A stretch of DNA of 64,000 bases from Cellulosimicrobium cellulans (GCF_007679345.1 NZ_VEGH01000007.1:62001-126000), one strand, 5' to 3'. Positions 1 to 8,685 are shown, numbered from the stretch's first letter. Made by a program: numbers and translations. The notes: generated by a model not told the origin, from the letters alone.

Positions 1-1457
1 TCACCGGCGCCGTGCGCGAGCGGGCGCTGTCCGCCGAGGTCTCCGGCGCGCTGAACCCGGCGCAGCAGGTCGTCAAGATCGTCAACGACGAGCTGGTCGC
101 GATCCTCGGCGGCCAGAACCGGCCGCTGCACCTGGCGAAGAACCCGCCGAGCGTCATCCTGCTCGCGGGCCTCCAGGGCGCCGGCAAGACCACGCTCGCC
201 GGCAAGCTCGCGCTGCACCTGAAGTCGCAGGGCCACACGCCGCTGCTGGTCGCCGCCGACCTGCAGCGCCCCAACGCCGTGACCCAGCTGCAGGTCGTCG
301 GCGAGCGCGCCGGCGTCCCGGTGTTCGCGCCGCACCCGGGCAACCAGGGCTCCGAGCTCGACGTCGTCGCCGGCGCCGACCCGGTCGCCGTCGCCCGCGA
401 GGGCCTGGCCACCGCGCGGGCCCGCCAGCACGACGTCCTGATCGTCGACACCGCCGGCCGCCTCGGCGTGGACGCCGAGCTCATGCGGCAGGCCGCCGAC
501 ATCCGCGACGCCGTGGACCCGGACGAGATCCTGTTCGTCATCGACGCGATGATCGGCCAGGACGCGGTCGCCACCGCGACCGCCTTCCAGGAGGGCGTCG
601 GCTTCACCGGCGTCGTGCTGTCGAAGCTCGACGGCGACGCCCGCGGTGGCGCCGCGCTGTCGGTCGCCTCGGTCACGGGCCGCCCGATCCTGTTCGCCTC
701 CACCGGTGAGAAGCTCACCGACTTCGAGGTGTTCCACCCCGACCGGATGGCCTCGCGCATCCTCGACATGGGTGACGTGCTCACCCTCATCGAGCAGGCG
801 GAGAAGGCGTTCGACGCCGAGCAGGCCGAGGAGATGGCGGGCAAGCTCGCCTCCGGCCAGGGCTTCACGCTCGCGGACTTCCTGCAGCAGATGCAGCAGC
901 TGAAGAACATGGGCTCGATGAAGAAGATGCTCGGCATGCTCCCCGGCATGGGGCAGATGCGCGAGGCCATCGAGAACTTCGACGAGCGCGAGGTCGACCG
1001 GGTCGAGGCGATCATCCGCTCCATGACCCCCGCCGAGCGGGACAACCCGAAGATCATCAACGGGTCCCGCCGCTCCCGCATCGCCCGGGGGTCCGGCGTC
1101 GAGGTCTCCGACGTCAACGGCCTGCTCGAGCGGTTCGCCGCGGCGCAGAAGATGATGCAGCAGATGGCGAAGGGCGGCGGCATGCCCGTCCCCGGCATGG
1201 GCAACCTCCCGGGCATGGGCAAGAAGGGCCGCGGCCGCGTGGCGCCGTCCAAGAAGGCCAAGGGCAAGTCCGGCAACCCGGCCAAGCGCGCGCAGCAGGA
1301 GAAGGCCGCCGCCGACCGCGCCGCGGGCATCGCGCCGGCTGCCGCGCCCGCCGCGAAGGGCTCGGCGTTCGGCATCGGCGGGGGCGCCGCGCCGCAGCAG
1401 CAGGACCCGTTCGACCCGTCGAGCATCGAGGACCTGCAGAAGTTCCTCGGCCGCTGA
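1..1457 (+). CDS. ffh: Signal recognition particle protein Ffh (5' end outside window)
   Basis: SRP54-type GTPase that binds signal sequences and 4.5S RNA and delivers nascent membrane and secreted proteins to FtsY. The frame is already open at the window edge, so the N domain is only partly present. The G domain is clear: P-loop GLQGAGKTT at about visible residue 52, DTAGRL near 145, and SKLDGDARGG near 203. The methionine-rich M domain follows (repeated KKMLGMLPGMGQM-like stretches), then a basic Gly/Ala-rich tail ending in KFLGR. The apparent start at base 12 is internal; the residues before it (TGA) fit the family. It lies just upstream of an amidohydrolase and rpsP, the usual actinobacterial order. 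Confidence 0.96.
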   Translation, partial: TGAVRERALSAEVSGALNPAQQVVKIVNDELVAILGGQNRPLHLAKNPPSVILLAGLQGAGKTTLAGKLALHLKSQGHTPLLVAADLQRPNAVTQLQVVGERAGVPVFAPHPGNQGSELDVVAGADPVAVAREGLATARARQHDVLIVDTAGRLGVDAELMRQAADIRDAVDPDEILFVIDAMIGQDAVATATAFQEGVGFTGVVLSKLDGDARGGAALSVASVTGRPILFASTGEKLTDFEVFHPDRMASRILDMGDVLTLIEQAEKAFDAEQAEEMAGKLASGQGFTLADFLQQMQQLKNMGSMKKMLGMLPGMGQMREAIENFDEREVDRVEAIIRSMTPAERDNPKIINGSRRSRIARGSGVEVSDVNGLLERFAAAQKMMQQMAKGGGMPVPGMGNLPGMGKKGRGRVAPSKKAKGKSGNPAKRAQQEKAAADRAAGIAPAAAPAAKGSAFGIGGGAAPQQQDPFDPSSIEDLQKFLGR

Positions 1458-1491
1458 CGGCCGTGGGCCCGGACCGCGCGAGGGGGCGTGA

Positions 1492-2580
1492 GTGGGGGAC
1501 GTGCTGCACCTGACCGGCCCGGTCGTCCTGGACGACGACCGGGTCGTCGGCGAGGCGTGGGTCGTGGGCGGGCGCCTGACGTTCGACCGGCCCGGCGGCG
1601 ACGCCACCCGGGTCGACGGCTGGGTCGTGCCCGGGCTGGTCGACGTGCACTGCCACATCGGGCTCGCGGCCGAGGGGGCCGTCGACCGGGCCGCCGCCGA
1701 GCGGCAGGCGCTCGCCGACCGGGACTCCGGGGTGCTGCTGGTCCGGGACGCGGGCTCACCGGCCGACACCGGGTGGGTGCACCAGCGCGAGGACCTGCCC
1801 CGGCTGATCCGCGCAGGGCGGCACCTCGCGCTGCCCAAGCGGTACCTGCGGCACTACGGGCGGGAGCTGGGGGCGCCCGCGGAGCTGCCGGCGGCCGTGG
1901 CCGAGGAGGCCGCGCGCGGCGACGGCTGGGTCAAGCTCGTCGCCGACTGGATCGACCGGGACCTCGGGGCCGACGGCGACCTGCGGCCGCTGTGGCCGGA
2001 CGACGTGCTGGCGGCCGCTGTGCGCGTCGCGCACGAGGCGGGGGCGCGGGTCACGGCGCACACGTTCTCCGGCGAGGCGCTGGACGGGCTGCTCGACGCG
2101 GGCGTCGACTGCCTCGAGCACGCGACCGGCGCGGAGGACCGGCACATCGCGCGGATCGCCGCGGCGGGGATCCCGGTGACGGCCACGCTGCTGCAGGTGG
2201 CGCAGTTCGGGGAGATCGCCGGGCGTGCCGAGAGGTACCCGGTGTACGCGGCGCGGATGCGCCGCATGCACGCGCGGCGGTACGCGCACGTGCGGGACCT
2301 GCACGACGCCGGGGTGCCGATCCTGGTCGGGACCGACGCCGGGGGCACGATCGGGCACGGGCGGATCGCGGACGAGGCGGCCGAGCTGGTCGCCGCGGGG
2401 CTGCCGGCGCGCGAGGTCGTCGCCGCGGCGTCGTGGCGGACCCGGGCGTGGCTCGGGGTGCCGGGGCTGGGCGAGGGGGAGAGCGCGGACCTCGTGGTGT
2501 ACGGCGCGGACCCGCGGGCGGACGTGCGGGTGCTCGCGGCGCCGCGGGCCGTGGTGCTCCGCGGGGCGCGGGTGGTGTGA
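1492..2580 (+). CDS. Amidohydrolase family protein
   Basis: Metal-dependent hydrolase of the amidohydrolase superfamily, 362 aa. Metal ligands are visible in order: HxH in VDVHCHIG (H53, H55), a candidate bridging lysine in VKLVADW (K148), H190 in AHTF, H210 in LEHATG, and D282 in GTDAGG. A small beta-sandwich (residues 1-45 and the last 40) encloses the TIM barrel, as in imidazolonepropionase- and prolidase-like members. The GTG start lies 34 nt after ffh. An amidohydrolase in this place is common in actinobacteria, but I cannot infer the substrate. The high GC leaves long open frames on the other strand, which I do not regard as genes. Confidence 0.88.
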   Translation: MGDVLHLTGPVVLDDDRVVGEAWVVGGRLTFDRPGGDATRVDGWVVPGLVDVHCHIGLAAEGAVDRAAAERQALADRDSGVLLVRDAGSPADTGWVHQREDLPRLIRAGRHLALPKRYLRHYGRELGAPAELPAAVAEEAARGDGWVKLVADWIDRDLGADGDLRPLWPDDVLAAAVRVAHEAGARVTAHTFSGEALDGLLDAGVDCLEHATGAEDRHIARIAAAGIPVTATLLQVAQFGEIAGRAERYPVYAARMRRMHARRYAHVRDLHDAGVPILVGTDAGGTIGHGRIADEAAELVAAGLPAREVVAAASWRTRAWLGVPGLGEGESADLVVYGADPRADVRVLAAPRAVVLRGARVV

Positions 2581-2622
2581 GGCGCGCGGTGGCCTGAGGC
2601 GCGCGCCGGCGTGCGGCTGCGG

Positions 2623-3456
2623 TCAGACGGGAGCCGCGCCCTGCGCGACCTGCAGCACCCGGGTCCGCGCGTGCGCGGCCGGGTCGTCGGTGATCGCCTC
2701 CCCGTCGAGCCAGCACCGCACCGCGTGCGCCAGCTCCTCCGGGTGGCTGTAGTTCATCGCGTGCGCCGCACCGAGGATCACGGCCACCGTCAGGTGCCCC
2801 GGTCCGAGGTGCGCCAGCTCGCGGACCCGGTGGGGCGGCGGCATGAGCGGGTCGCGCGACCCGATCACCGCGAGCGTCGGCACCGGCGTGCGCAGCAGCC
2901 GCTCCAGCGACGGGAACTGCACCATCTGCCGGAAGGCCGCCAGCGCCGACACCGGGCCGTAGTGCGCGTAGTCCGGCAGGGAGTACCGGCCCATCCGCGG
3001 GTCCTCCCGCACCGCGTCCCGGAGCAGCTGGACCACCGCGCGGGCCAGCGGCTGGTTGTGCGCGCCGCCGGCGGGGGAGGCGAGCACGATCCCCGCGACC
3101 CGGTCCGGCGCCCGGTGCGCCGCCTCCAGGCTGACCGGCCCGCCCATCGAGTTGCCCACCAGCACCACCCGGTCCAGCCCCAGCGCGTCGAGCGTGCCGA
3201 GCAGCGCGTCCGCGAGGTGCGGGATCGACAGCGGCGGACGCGGGCCCGGGCTGGCGCCGTGGCCCGGGAGGTCGGGGACGTAGGTCGAGCCGCGGTCGGC
3301 GAGGGCGGCGGCGGTCGGGAGCAGGTACCGGCCGGACACCGCGAAGCCGTGCACGTGCACCAGCGGCGTCGCCCCGGGGACGTCCGGGCCGACCCGCACC
3401 GTCACCGGGCGGCCCGCCACGTCCGCCGCGCGCAGCTCCCAGTCGACCCCGACCAT
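2623..3456 (-). CDS. Alpha/beta-fold hydrolase
   Basis: 277-aa alpha/beta hydrolase. The oxyanion-hole motif HVHGF is near residues 34-38. The nucleophile is S103 in GNSMGG, the acid is the Asp in GSRDPLMPP, and the catalytic His is in GAAHAMNYS. A cap segment lies between about residues 125 and 190. No signal peptide is seen, so it is probably cytoplasmic; the substrate is unknown. The frame stays open far upstream, but the start chosen (MVGVDW) sits 7 nt after a CACGAT hexamer, fits a leaderless transcript and gives a normal family length. It is convergent with the amidohydrolase gene and divergent from rpsP. Confidence 0.85.
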   Translation of the reverse strand: MVGVDWELRAADVAGRPVTVRVGPDVPGATPLVHVHGFAVSGRYLLPTAAALADRGSTYVPDLPGHGASPGPRPPLSIPHLADALLGTLDALGLDRVVLVGNSMGGPVSLEAAHRAPDRVAGIVLASPAGGAHNQPLARAVVQLLRDAVREDPRMGRYSLPDYAHYGPVSALAAFRQMVQFPSLERLLRTPVPTLAVIGSRDPLMPPPHRVRELAHLGPGHLTVAVILGAAHAMNYSHPEELAHAVRCWLDGEAITDDPAAHARTRVLQVAQGAAPV

Positions 3457-3463
3457 GCCGCCG

Positions 3464-3469
3464 ATCGTG
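3464..3469 (-). promoter_or_regulatory. Putative leaderless -10 for the alpha/beta hydrolase
   Basis: CACGAT on the minus strand, followed by exactly 7 nt and then the ATG at 3456. The spacing matches the leaderless arrangement seen at many other genes here. No clear -35 is visible. Confidence 0.4.
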
Positions 3470-3565
3470 GCAGCGTCCGCCCCCGGGCGACGCACCCGGC
3501 GCGGGTGACCCTGCGCGTGATCGGTGGCACCCGCGGGCGGGTCGCCCGCACCGGTCCCGGTCTGG

Positions 3566-3571
3566 CACAAT
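3566..3571 (+). promoter_or_regulatory. Putative -10 of the rpsP-khpA transcript
   Basis: The context GGCACAATGG contains the hexamer CACAAT. The same GGCACA(A/C)T core precedes rplS at 5919-5926. It would give a 5' leader of about 120 nt before rpsP. The -35 is not recognisable. Confidence 0.4.
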
Positions 3572-3700
3572 GGCCTGCTGTACTCGGCGCGCGCGGCCCC
3601 TCTACCCGCTCGATGCCGTGTCCTCAGGCCCGACCGGACCGCATGCCCCACGTGCGGACCCGACGGCCGCCCCGCAGACATCTCAGGAGAAGACCACACC

Positions 3701-4132
3701 GTGGCCACCAAGATCCGCCTCAAGCGTCTCGGCAAGATCCGGGCGCCGTACTACCGCGTCGTCGTCGCGGACTCCCGCACCAAGCGTGACGGTCGCGTCA
3801 TCGAGGAGATCGGCAAGTACCACCCGACCGAGGAGCCGTCGCTCATCGACATCTCCTCGGAGCGCGCGCAGTACTGGCTGTCCGTCGGCGCCCAGCCGAC
3901 CGAGCAGGTCCTCGCCCTCCTCAAGGTCACCGGCGACTGGCAGAAGTTCAAGGGCCTGCCGGGTGCCGAGGGCACCCTGCGCACGAAGGCCGTCCCGGCC
4001 GACGTGAAGGCCGCGGTCGACGCCGTCGCCGCGGACGCCGAGAAGGCCAAGGCCAAGGCGTCGGAGAAGAAGGCCGCCGCCGCCGAGGCCCCGGCCGCCG
4101 ACGAGGCGCCGGCCGAGGACGAGCAGGCCTGA
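3701..4132 (+). CDS. rpsP: 30S ribosomal protein S16 (bS16)
   Basis: Small-subunit protein bS16, which binds 16S rRNA early in 30S assembly. The core (residues 1-85) is typical: [19 protein letters not shown], then [14 protein letters not shown] and [10 protein letters not shown]. The 143-aa length exceeds the usual 80-90 residues because of a low-complexity Ala/Lys/Glu/Asp tail after about residue 95, common in actinobacteria. The GTG start has an AGGAGA ribosome-binding site (3684-3689). The stop overlaps the next start as TGATG, so khpA is translationally coupled. Confidence 0.97.
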   Translation: MATKIRLKRLGKIRAPYYRVVVADSRTKRDGRVIEEIGKYHPTEEPSLIDISSERAQYWLSVGAQPTEQVLALLKVTGDWQKFKGLPGAEGTLRTKAVPADVKAAVDAVAADAEKAKAKASEKKAAAAEAPAADEAPAEDEQA

Positions 4133-4371
4133 TGCTCGCCGACGCGCTGGAGCACCTGGTCCGGGGCATCGTCGACCACCCGGACGACGTGCGGGTCGAC
4201 GCCCGCACGCTCCGCCGCGGCGACCTGCTCGAGGTCCGGGTGCACCCGGACGACCTCGGGCGGGTCATCGGCCGCGGCGGCCGGACCGCCCGCGCGCTGC
4301 GCACCGTCGTCGGCGCGCTGTCGTCCGAGGGTCCGGTCCGCGTGGACGTCGTGGACGTCGCCCGGCGGTGA
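4132..4371 (+). CDS. khpA: KH-domain RNA-binding protein KhpA
   Basis: 79-aa single KH domain (KhpA/YlqC family). These small RNA-binding proteins act in RNA metabolism and, in several Gram-positives, cell-division control with KhpB. The GxxG loop is IGRGGR (residues 46-51) within DDLGRVIGRGGRTARALR. The ATG overlaps the rpsP stop, and the position between rpsP and rimM is the conserved one. A terminator hairpin follows 45 nt after the stop, so rpsP-khpA probably forms its own transcription unit. Confidence 0.93.
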   Translation: MLADALEHLVRGIVDHPDDVRVDARTLRRGDLLEVRVHPDDLGRVIGRGGRTARALRTVVGALSSEGPVRVDVVDVARR

Positions 4372-4416
4372 GCCGCGCACCCGGTCGGCCTCGCGCCGGC
4401 CGGTGAGACACCGGCA

Positions 4417-4447
4417 CAGGCCCGGTCCCGAGCAGGGGCCGGGCCTG
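4417..4447 (+). terminator. Terminator-like hairpin between khpA and rimM
   Basis: A 13-bp stem (arms 4417-4429 and 4435-4447, one G.T wobble) closes a 5-nt loop. It is very GC-rich with no U tract, typical of high-GC actinobacteria. A promoter-like TACGCT follows 16 nt later, so it separates rpsP-khpA from rimM-trmD. Confidence 0.6.
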
Positions 4448-4462
4448 CGTCGTCGTCCGCCG

Positions 4463-4468
4463 TACGCT
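4463..4468 (+). promoter_or_regulatory. Putative -10 of rimM-trmD
   Basis: TACGCT within GTACGCTGGTC, an 11-mer repeated exactly before rimP (34589-34599). It lies after a terminator and 37 nt before the rimM start. I see no good -35. Confidence 0.5.
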
Positions 4469-4505
4469 GGTCCGGCCCGGAGCCGGACACCCCGAGAGGA
4501 ACCCC

Positions 4506-5081
4506 ATGCTGCTGACGGTCGCCCGGATCGGCCGCGCGCACGGCCTGCGCGGCGAGGTCGCGCTCGACGTGCGCACCGATGACCCCGCGGCGCGCCTCGC
4601 GGCCGGCGCGGTGCTCGCGACCGAGCCCGCGGGCCGCGGCCCCCTGACGGTCGCGCGCACCCGCGAGCAGCAGGGACGCTGGTACGTCACGTTCGCGGAG
4701 GCGCCCGACCGCACCGCGGCCGAGGCGCTGCGGGGCGTCGACCTGGTCGTGGAGGTCGCGGACGACGCGAGCACCGCCGACGACGACGAGGACGCCTGGT
4801 ACCCGCACGAGCTCGCCGGGCTGCGCGCCGAGCACGTCGACGGCCGGCTGCTCGGCGAGGTCGTCGGTCTGGAGCACCTGCCGGCGCAGGACGCCCTGGT
4901 GCTGCGGGAGCCCGACGGCGCGCGGACGCTGGTGCCGTTCGTGCGCGCGATCGTGCCCGTCGTGGACGTTCCCGGCGGCCGGGTCGTGCTGGACCCGCCC
5001 GGCGGGCTGCTGGCGTCGGACGCGGCGAACCTCGTGGTCAGCGACGAGACGCGCGGCGACGCGGCGGGGGACGACGACTGA
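4506..5081 (+). CDS. rimM: Ribosome maturation factor RimM
   Basis: 191-aa 16S rRNA processing factor that binds uS19 during 30S head maturation. The N-terminal barrel starts [17 protein letters not shown], the family signature, and the PRC-barrel-like C-terminal domain includes WYPHELAGL and [13 protein letters not shown]. An Asp-rich linker (residues 88-98) and an acidic tail are lineage-specific. The ATG has a GAGAGGAA ribosome-binding site at about 4494-4501. trmD starts 1 nt after the stop. Confidence 0.95.
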   Translation: MLLTVARIGRAHGLRGEVALDVRTDDPAARLAAGAVLATEPAGRGPLTVARTREQQGRWYVTFAEAPDRTAAEALRGVDLVVEVADDASTADDDEDAWYPHELAGLRAEHVDGRLLGEVVGLEHLPAQDALVLREPDGARTLVPFVRAIVPVVDVPGGRVVLDPPGGLLASDAANLVVSDETRGDAAGDDD

Positions 5082-5082
5082 C

Positions 5083-5886
5083 GTGCGCATCGACATCGTC
5101 TCGATCTTCCCGGACTACCTGAGCCCGCTCGGCCTGTCGCTGGTGGGCAAGGCCCGCACGAGCGGCCTGGTCGACCTGCGCGTGCACGACCTGCGCGACT
5201 GGACCACCGACCGGCACCGCACCGTCGACGACACCCCGTTCGGCGGCGGCGCCGGCATGGTGATGAAGCCCGACGTCTGGGGCGCGGCCCTGGACGACCT
5301 GGTGACCGAGGGCAGCCACCTGCTGCTGCCGACCCCGTCCGGCGCCCCGCTGACCCAGCGGCACGCCGAGGAGTGGGCCGCCGACGACCACCTCGTCGTC
5401 GCCTGCGGTCGGTACGAGGGCATCGACGCGCGCGTCGCGGCGCACTACGCCTCCCGGCCCGGCGTCCGCGTGAGCGAGTACTCCATCGGCGACTACGTGC
5501 TGAACGGCGGCGAGGTCGCGGCGATGGTGCTGGTCGAGGCCGTCGTGCGCCTGCTGCCCGGGGTCGTCGGCAACCCGCACTCGCTGGTCGAGGAGTCGCA
5601 CGGCGCCGCCGGGCTCCTGGAGTACCCGGTGTACACCAAGCCGCCGGCCTGGCGGGATCTCGAGGTCCCGGAGGTGCTGCTGTCCGGGCACCACGGGCGC
5701 GTCGAGCGCTGGCGCCGCGACCAGGCGCTGGCGCGCACCGCCGAGCGCCGGCCCGACCTCCTCGCGCGCCTGGCGCCCACCGACCTCGACAAGGCCGACC
5801 GCGCGGTGCTGGCCGACCTGGGCTGGGTCGTCGACGCGGACGGGCCGGCGCGCGCGGGCGCGGACCCGTCCGGCGCGGGGGAGTAG
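5083..5886 (+). CDS. trmD: tRNA (guanine-N1)-methyltransferase TrmD
   Basis: 267-aa SPOUT methyltransferase that makes m1G37 in tRNAs with G36, using SAM, to prevent +1 frameshifting. Seen: [11 protein letters not shown] at the N-terminus, [15 protein letters not shown] (residues 49-63), [10 protein letters not shown] (109-118), and the trefoil-knot cofactor loop [11 protein letters not shown] (134-144). The GTG start lies one base after rimM. The C-terminal helical domain ends [14 protein letters not shown]. Starting with ATG downstream would remove conserved residues. Confidence 0.97.
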   Translation: MRIDIVSIFPDYLSPLGLSLVGKARTSGLVDLRVHDLRDWTTDRHRTVDDTPFGGGAGMVMKPDVWGAALDDLVTEGSHLLLPTPSGAPLTQRHAEEWAADDHLVVACGRYEGIDARVAAHYASRPGVRVSEYSIGDYVLNGGEVAAMVLVEAVVRLLPGVVGNPHSLVEESHGAAGLLEYPVYTKPPAWRDLEVPEVLLSGHHGRVERWRRDQALARTAERRPDLLARLAPTDLDKADRAVLADLGWVVDADGPARAGADPSGAGE

Positions 5887-5920
5887 CCAACGAGTTTCGA
5901 CCGCGGGGCCCCGGCTGTGG

Positions 5921-5926
5921 CACACT
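5921..5926 (+). promoter_or_regulatory. Putative -10 for rplS
   Basis: CACACT in GGCACACTTG, closely matching the rpsP signal GGCACAATGG. A weak TTCGAC lies 20 nt upstream. It would give an rplS leader of about 145 nt. Confidence 0.35.
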
Positions 5927-6079
5927 TGACGGTCGGTGCCCGACGCCCCGTCTCTGCCACAGGGGAGGCGACCACGGCCCGCCGAGCGATCGGCCGCGCA
6001 CCGCACCTCATGCCATCCGGCGCCCCCGGCGCCGACGACGACGCGCGTGACCTGTGGCACGGCGGGAAAGCGACACACG
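5927..6079 (+). promoter_or_regulatory. Structured 5' leader of rplS (candidate)
   Basis: A perfect 9-nt complementarity (TGCCACAGG at 5955-5963 with CCTGTGGCA at 6051-6059) closes an 87-nt GC-rich domain and ends 20 nt before the start codon. TGTGGCA also occurs at 5917-5923, so an alternative pairing exists. The ribosome-binding site is weak (GGGAAAG). The layout would suit an autoregulated ribosomal-protein leader, but it matches no leader I know by sequence. Confidence 0.35.
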
Positions 6080-6448
6080 ATGTCCCACATCCTCGACTCG
6101 ATCGACGCGGCTTCGCTCCGCACCGACGTCCCGGACTTCCGCCCCGGCGACACGCTGAAGGTGAACGTCAAGGTCGTCGAGGGCAACCGCTCCCGCGTCC
6201 AGGTCTTCCAGGGCGTCGTGATCGCCCGCCAGGGCGACGGCATCCGCGAGACCTTCACCGTCCGCAAGGTGTCGTTCGGCGTCGGCGTCGAGCGCACCTT
6301 CCCGGTGCACTCCCCGACCCTGGAGTCCATCGAGGTCGCCACCCGCGGTGACGTCCGTCGCGCGAAGCTGTACTACCTGCGCAACCTCCGCGGCAAGAAG
6401 GCCAAGATCAAGGAGAAGCGCGACGCGGTCCCGGCCAAGCAGGCCTGA
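6080..6448 (+). CDS. rplS: 50S ribosomal protein L19 (bL19)
   Basis: 122-aa large-subunit protein at the 30S-50S interface. Conserved blocks: [53 protein letters not shown] and [21 protein letters not shown]. The chosen ATG gives [14 protein letters not shown], the normal family N-terminus; the open frame upstream is the leader. Normal length. A strong terminator follows, ending the trmD-rplS unit before lepB. Confidence 0.97.
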   Translation: MSHILDSIDAASLRTDVPDFRPGDTLKVNVKVVEGNRSRVQVFQGVVIARQGDGIRETFTVRKVSFGVGVERTFPVHSPTLESIEVATRGDVRRAKLYYLRNLRGKKAKIKEKRDAVPAKQA

Positions 6449-6464
6449 GCCACCGCAGCACGCC

Positions 6465-6503
6465 CGACGGGCGGCCACCCCACGCCGGGGTAGCCGCCCG
6501 TCG
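6465..6503 (+). terminator. Terminator hairpin after rplS
   Basis: Arms 6465-6481 and 6487-6503: 11 bp, one mismatch, then 5 bp, with a 5-nt loop. It begins 16 nt after the rplS stop. Confidence 0.7.
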
Positions 6504-6579
6504 GCCGTCTCGCGCAGGTCCTGTGCCCACCGGCGCGTGGGTGTGGGCGAGGGCTCGGACGACGTGGGAGAGTGATCCG

Positions 6580-7311
6580 GTGACGGACCAGGACGCAGCA
6601 CCCGCCAGCCACGAGGCGCACGCCGGCGGGGTCGCGGGGCGACGGCGCGGGCCGGTCACCTCGTTCCTGCGGGAGACGGCGATCATCCTCGTCAGCGCGA
6701 TCGTGCTGTCCTGGCTGGTCAAGACCTTCCTCGCGCAGGCCTTCTTCATCCCGAGCGCGTCGATGCACGACACCCTGATCGAGGGCGACCGGGTGCTCGT
6801 CAGCAAGCTCGCGCCGGGCCCGCTCGACATCCACCGCGGCGACATCGTCGTGTTCTCCGACCCCGGCGGCTGGCTCGACCAGCAGGTCGTCCCGGAGACC
6901 AACGCCTTCCAGGACGCGCTGATCGCGATCGGGCTCATGCCGCAGCAGTCCGAGGACCACCTCATCAAGCGCGTCATCGGCCTGCCCGGCGACCGGGTGG
7001 CCGCCACCGGCGACGGCTCGCCGGTCACCGTCAACGGCGTCCCCGTGGACGAGTCCGAGTACCTGGCACCGGGCGCCAGCCCGAGCCACCTCGCGTTCGA
7101 CGTCGTCGTGCCGTCCGGCTCCATCTGGGTCATGGGCGACAACCGGCAGCAGTCCGCGGACTCGCGCTACCACCTCGGCGACCCGGGCGGTGGCTCCGTG
7201 CCGGTCGACGACGTCGTCGGCACCGCGTTCGTCAAGCTCTGGCCCCTCGACCGGATCGGCCTCCTGCGCAACCCCGGGGACGTGTTCGAGGACGTCCCCG
7301 ACCCGTCGTGA
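6580..7311 (+). CDS. lepB: Signal peptidase I
   Basis: 243-aa membrane serine protease that removes signal peptides from Sec and Tat substrates. One N-terminal membrane segment (about residues 33-56, [17 protein letters not shown]) is followed by the catalytic Ser61 in PSASMHDTL and Lys130 in [10 protein letters not shown]. The conserved [12 protein letters not shown] box is near residues 188-199. The GTG (VTDQD) was chosen because a GGGAG ribosome-binding site lies 10 nt upstream; a longer reading to 6523 adds atypical residues. The stop overlaps the rnhB start (GTGA). Confidence 0.95.
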   Translation: MTDQDAAPASHEAHAGGVAGRRRGPVTSFLRETAIILVSAIVLSWLVKTFLAQAFFIPSASMHDTLIEGDRVLVSKLAPGPLDIHRGDIVVFSDPGGWLDQQVVPETNAFQDALIAIGLMPQQSEDHLIKRVIGLPGDRVAATGDGSPVTVNGVPVDESEYLAPGASPSHLAFDVVVPSGSIWVMGDNRQQSADSRYHLGDPGGGSVPVDDVVGTAFVKLWPLDRIGLLRNPGDVFEDVPDPS

Positions 7312-8090
7312 CCACCGCCGGCCGCGCGCGCTCCGCGTGGAACCGGGCCGCGCCGACGCTCCGGGTCGAGCGCCAGATCATCCGGGACGGCGTCCCGGCG
7401 CTCGCCTGCGCCGACGAGGTCGGGCGAGGCAGCCTCAGCGGTCCCGTGACCGTCGGCGTCGTCGTCGTGACCGCCGAGAGCCGGGCCGTGCCGCAGGGCG
7501 TCCGGGACAGCAAGCTGCTCAGCGCACCCGAGCGCGAGCGGCTGGCCCCGCTCATCCGGCGCTGGGCCGCGTGCTGGTCCGTCGGGCACGCCGAGCCCGC
7601 GGAGATCGACGCCTACGGCATCATCGCCGCCCTGCGGCTCGCCGCGCACCGGGCCCTCGCGGGCCTCGAGCTCGCGCCGGGCGCGCTGCTGCTCGACGGC
7701 AACCACGACTACGTCACCACCCCGGCGCAGGACACGCTGCTCGGGCCGCCGCCCGTGCTCGACGTCGTGCCGCCCGTGCGGACGATCGTCAAGGCGGACC
7801 TGCGGTGCGCGGCCGTCGCCGCCGCGAGCATCCTCGCCAAGACCGAGCGCGACGCCATCATGACCCGGCTGCACGACGACCACCCGGAGTACGGCTGGGC
7901 GGAGAACAAGGGGTACTCCGCACCCGAGCACCTCGCCGCCCTGCGCCGGCTCGGGCCGACGCCGCACCACCGGACGTCGTGGCGGCTGCCGGGGGTGGGC
8001 GGGGCGGGCGCCCCGGATCCCGGCGCGCCCGGGCCCCTCGGGGACGCCGTGCTGCCCGGTGAGCCGCTGACGCTCGACGTCGCGGGCTGA
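7308..8090 (+). CDS. rnhB: Ribonuclease HII
   Basis: 260-aa endonuclease that cuts the RNA strand of RNA-DNA hybrids and single ribonucleotides in DNA. The acidic site begins with D36-E37 in [29 protein letters not shown] and [23 protein letters not shown] supply the other conserved blocks. About 35 residues after the core ([18 protein letters not shown]...) are lineage-specific and low in complexity. It overlaps lepB by 4 nt and is translationally coupled. Confidence 0.95.
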   Translation: MTTAGRARSAWNRAAPTLRVERQIIRDGVPALACADEVGRGSLSGPVTVGVVVVTAESRAVPQGVRDSKLLSAPERERLAPLIRRWAACWSVGHAEPAEIDAYGIIAALRLAAHRALAGLELAPGALLLDGNHDYVTTPAQDTLLGPPPVLDVVPPVRTIVKADLRCAAVAAASILAKTERDAIMTRLHDDHPEYGWAENKGYSAPEHLAALRRLGPTPHHRTSWRLPGVGGAGAPDPGAPGPLGDAVLPGEPLTLDVAG

Positions 8091-8169
8091 CCGCGGGGTC
8101 GGTGCGCCCGCACCGGTCGGTCGCGAGGCGCGGGGCGTGCGTCGGTGCGGGTCTCGCGCCCGGATGGGG

Positions 8170-8175
8170 GATGAT
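8170..8175 (+). promoter_or_regulatory. Putative leaderless -10 (GATGAT) for the DUF2469 gene
   Basis: GATGAT, then exactly 6 nt, then the GTG at 8182. The same hexamer and spacing occur before ispG and the AraC-like gene. Confidence 0.45.
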
Positions 8176-8181
8176 GGCCCG

Positions 8182-8505
8182 GTGAGTGCCGAGGACCTGG
8201 AGAACTACGAGACCGAGATGGAGCTCGCGCTCTACCGCGAGTACCGCGACGCCGTGGGCCTGTTCTCGTACGTCGTCGAGACCGAGCGCCGGTTCTACCT
8301 GGCGAACCACGTGGACCTGCAGGTCCGCTCCGCCGCGGGCGAGGTCTACTTCGAGCTGACGCTCGCCGACGCGTGGGTGTGGGACGTGTACCGGTCCGCG
8401 CGGTTCGTGAAGTCCGTGCGCGTCGTGACGTTCAAGGACGTCAACGTCGAGGAGCTGGTCAAGGCCGACCTGGACCTGGGCTCGGGCGGCGGCTTCGGGC
8501 GGTAG
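8182..8505 (+). CDS. DUF2469 family protein
   Basis: 107-aa acidic protein of the actinobacteria-specific DUF2469 family, usually found between rnhB and yraN. It begins SAEDLENYETEMELALYREY and contains YVVETERRFYLANHVDL and AWVWDVYRSARFVKSVRV; the end is Gly-rich. There is no signal peptide or membrane segment. The function is not established. The GTG start is preceded by a leaderless-type promoter rather than a ribosome-binding site. Confidence 0.9.
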   Translation: MSAEDLENYETEMELALYREYRDAVGLFSYVVETERRFYLANHVDLQVRSAAGEVYFELTLADAWVWDVYRSARFVKSVRVVTFKDVNVEELVKADLDLGSGGGFGR

Positions 8506-8570
8506 GAGCCCGGGAGCGCGGGCGACGTCCCGAGCGGGCCGTCTCCTGCCCGGGTGGCGTGCCGCTCACC

Positions 8571-8620
8571 GGGCGGGCGCCGAGTCCTCCACAGGGCGTG
8601 CGGCGTGCGTCGTCCCCAGG
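8571..8620 (+). promoter_or_regulatory. Bipartite element upstream of yraN-comM-dprA
   Basis: The left half (8572-8594) ends in CGAGTCCTCCACAG. After a 17-nt spacer comes GTCCCCAGG (8612-8620). Both halves, the spacer length and the orientation recur exactly upstream of the M23 peptidase gene (15162-15210, minus strand). TCCACAG and TCCCCAG look like direct half-sites 25 nt apart. The element ends 65 nt before yraN. It could be a bipartite operator or an unusual promoter. Confidence 0.55.
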
Positions 8621-8685
8621 TGCGCCCCGGGCCGGGCGTGCGGCGGCGGCGTGTCCCGGCAGCCTCGGTGCCGGAGGTGGTGCCG

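Noticed and set aside
2051..3568. 505-codon minus-strand frame over the amidohydrolase and alpha/beta hydrolase
   Set aside because: It is an out-of-frame reading of the real hydrolase fused to antisense of the amidohydrolase; composition is typical of a shadow frame.
8581..8594. CTCCACAG as a DnaA box
   Set aside because: It resembles TTATCCACA only in the last five bases and forms part of a repeated bipartite element; no cluster of boxes or AT-rich region is present.
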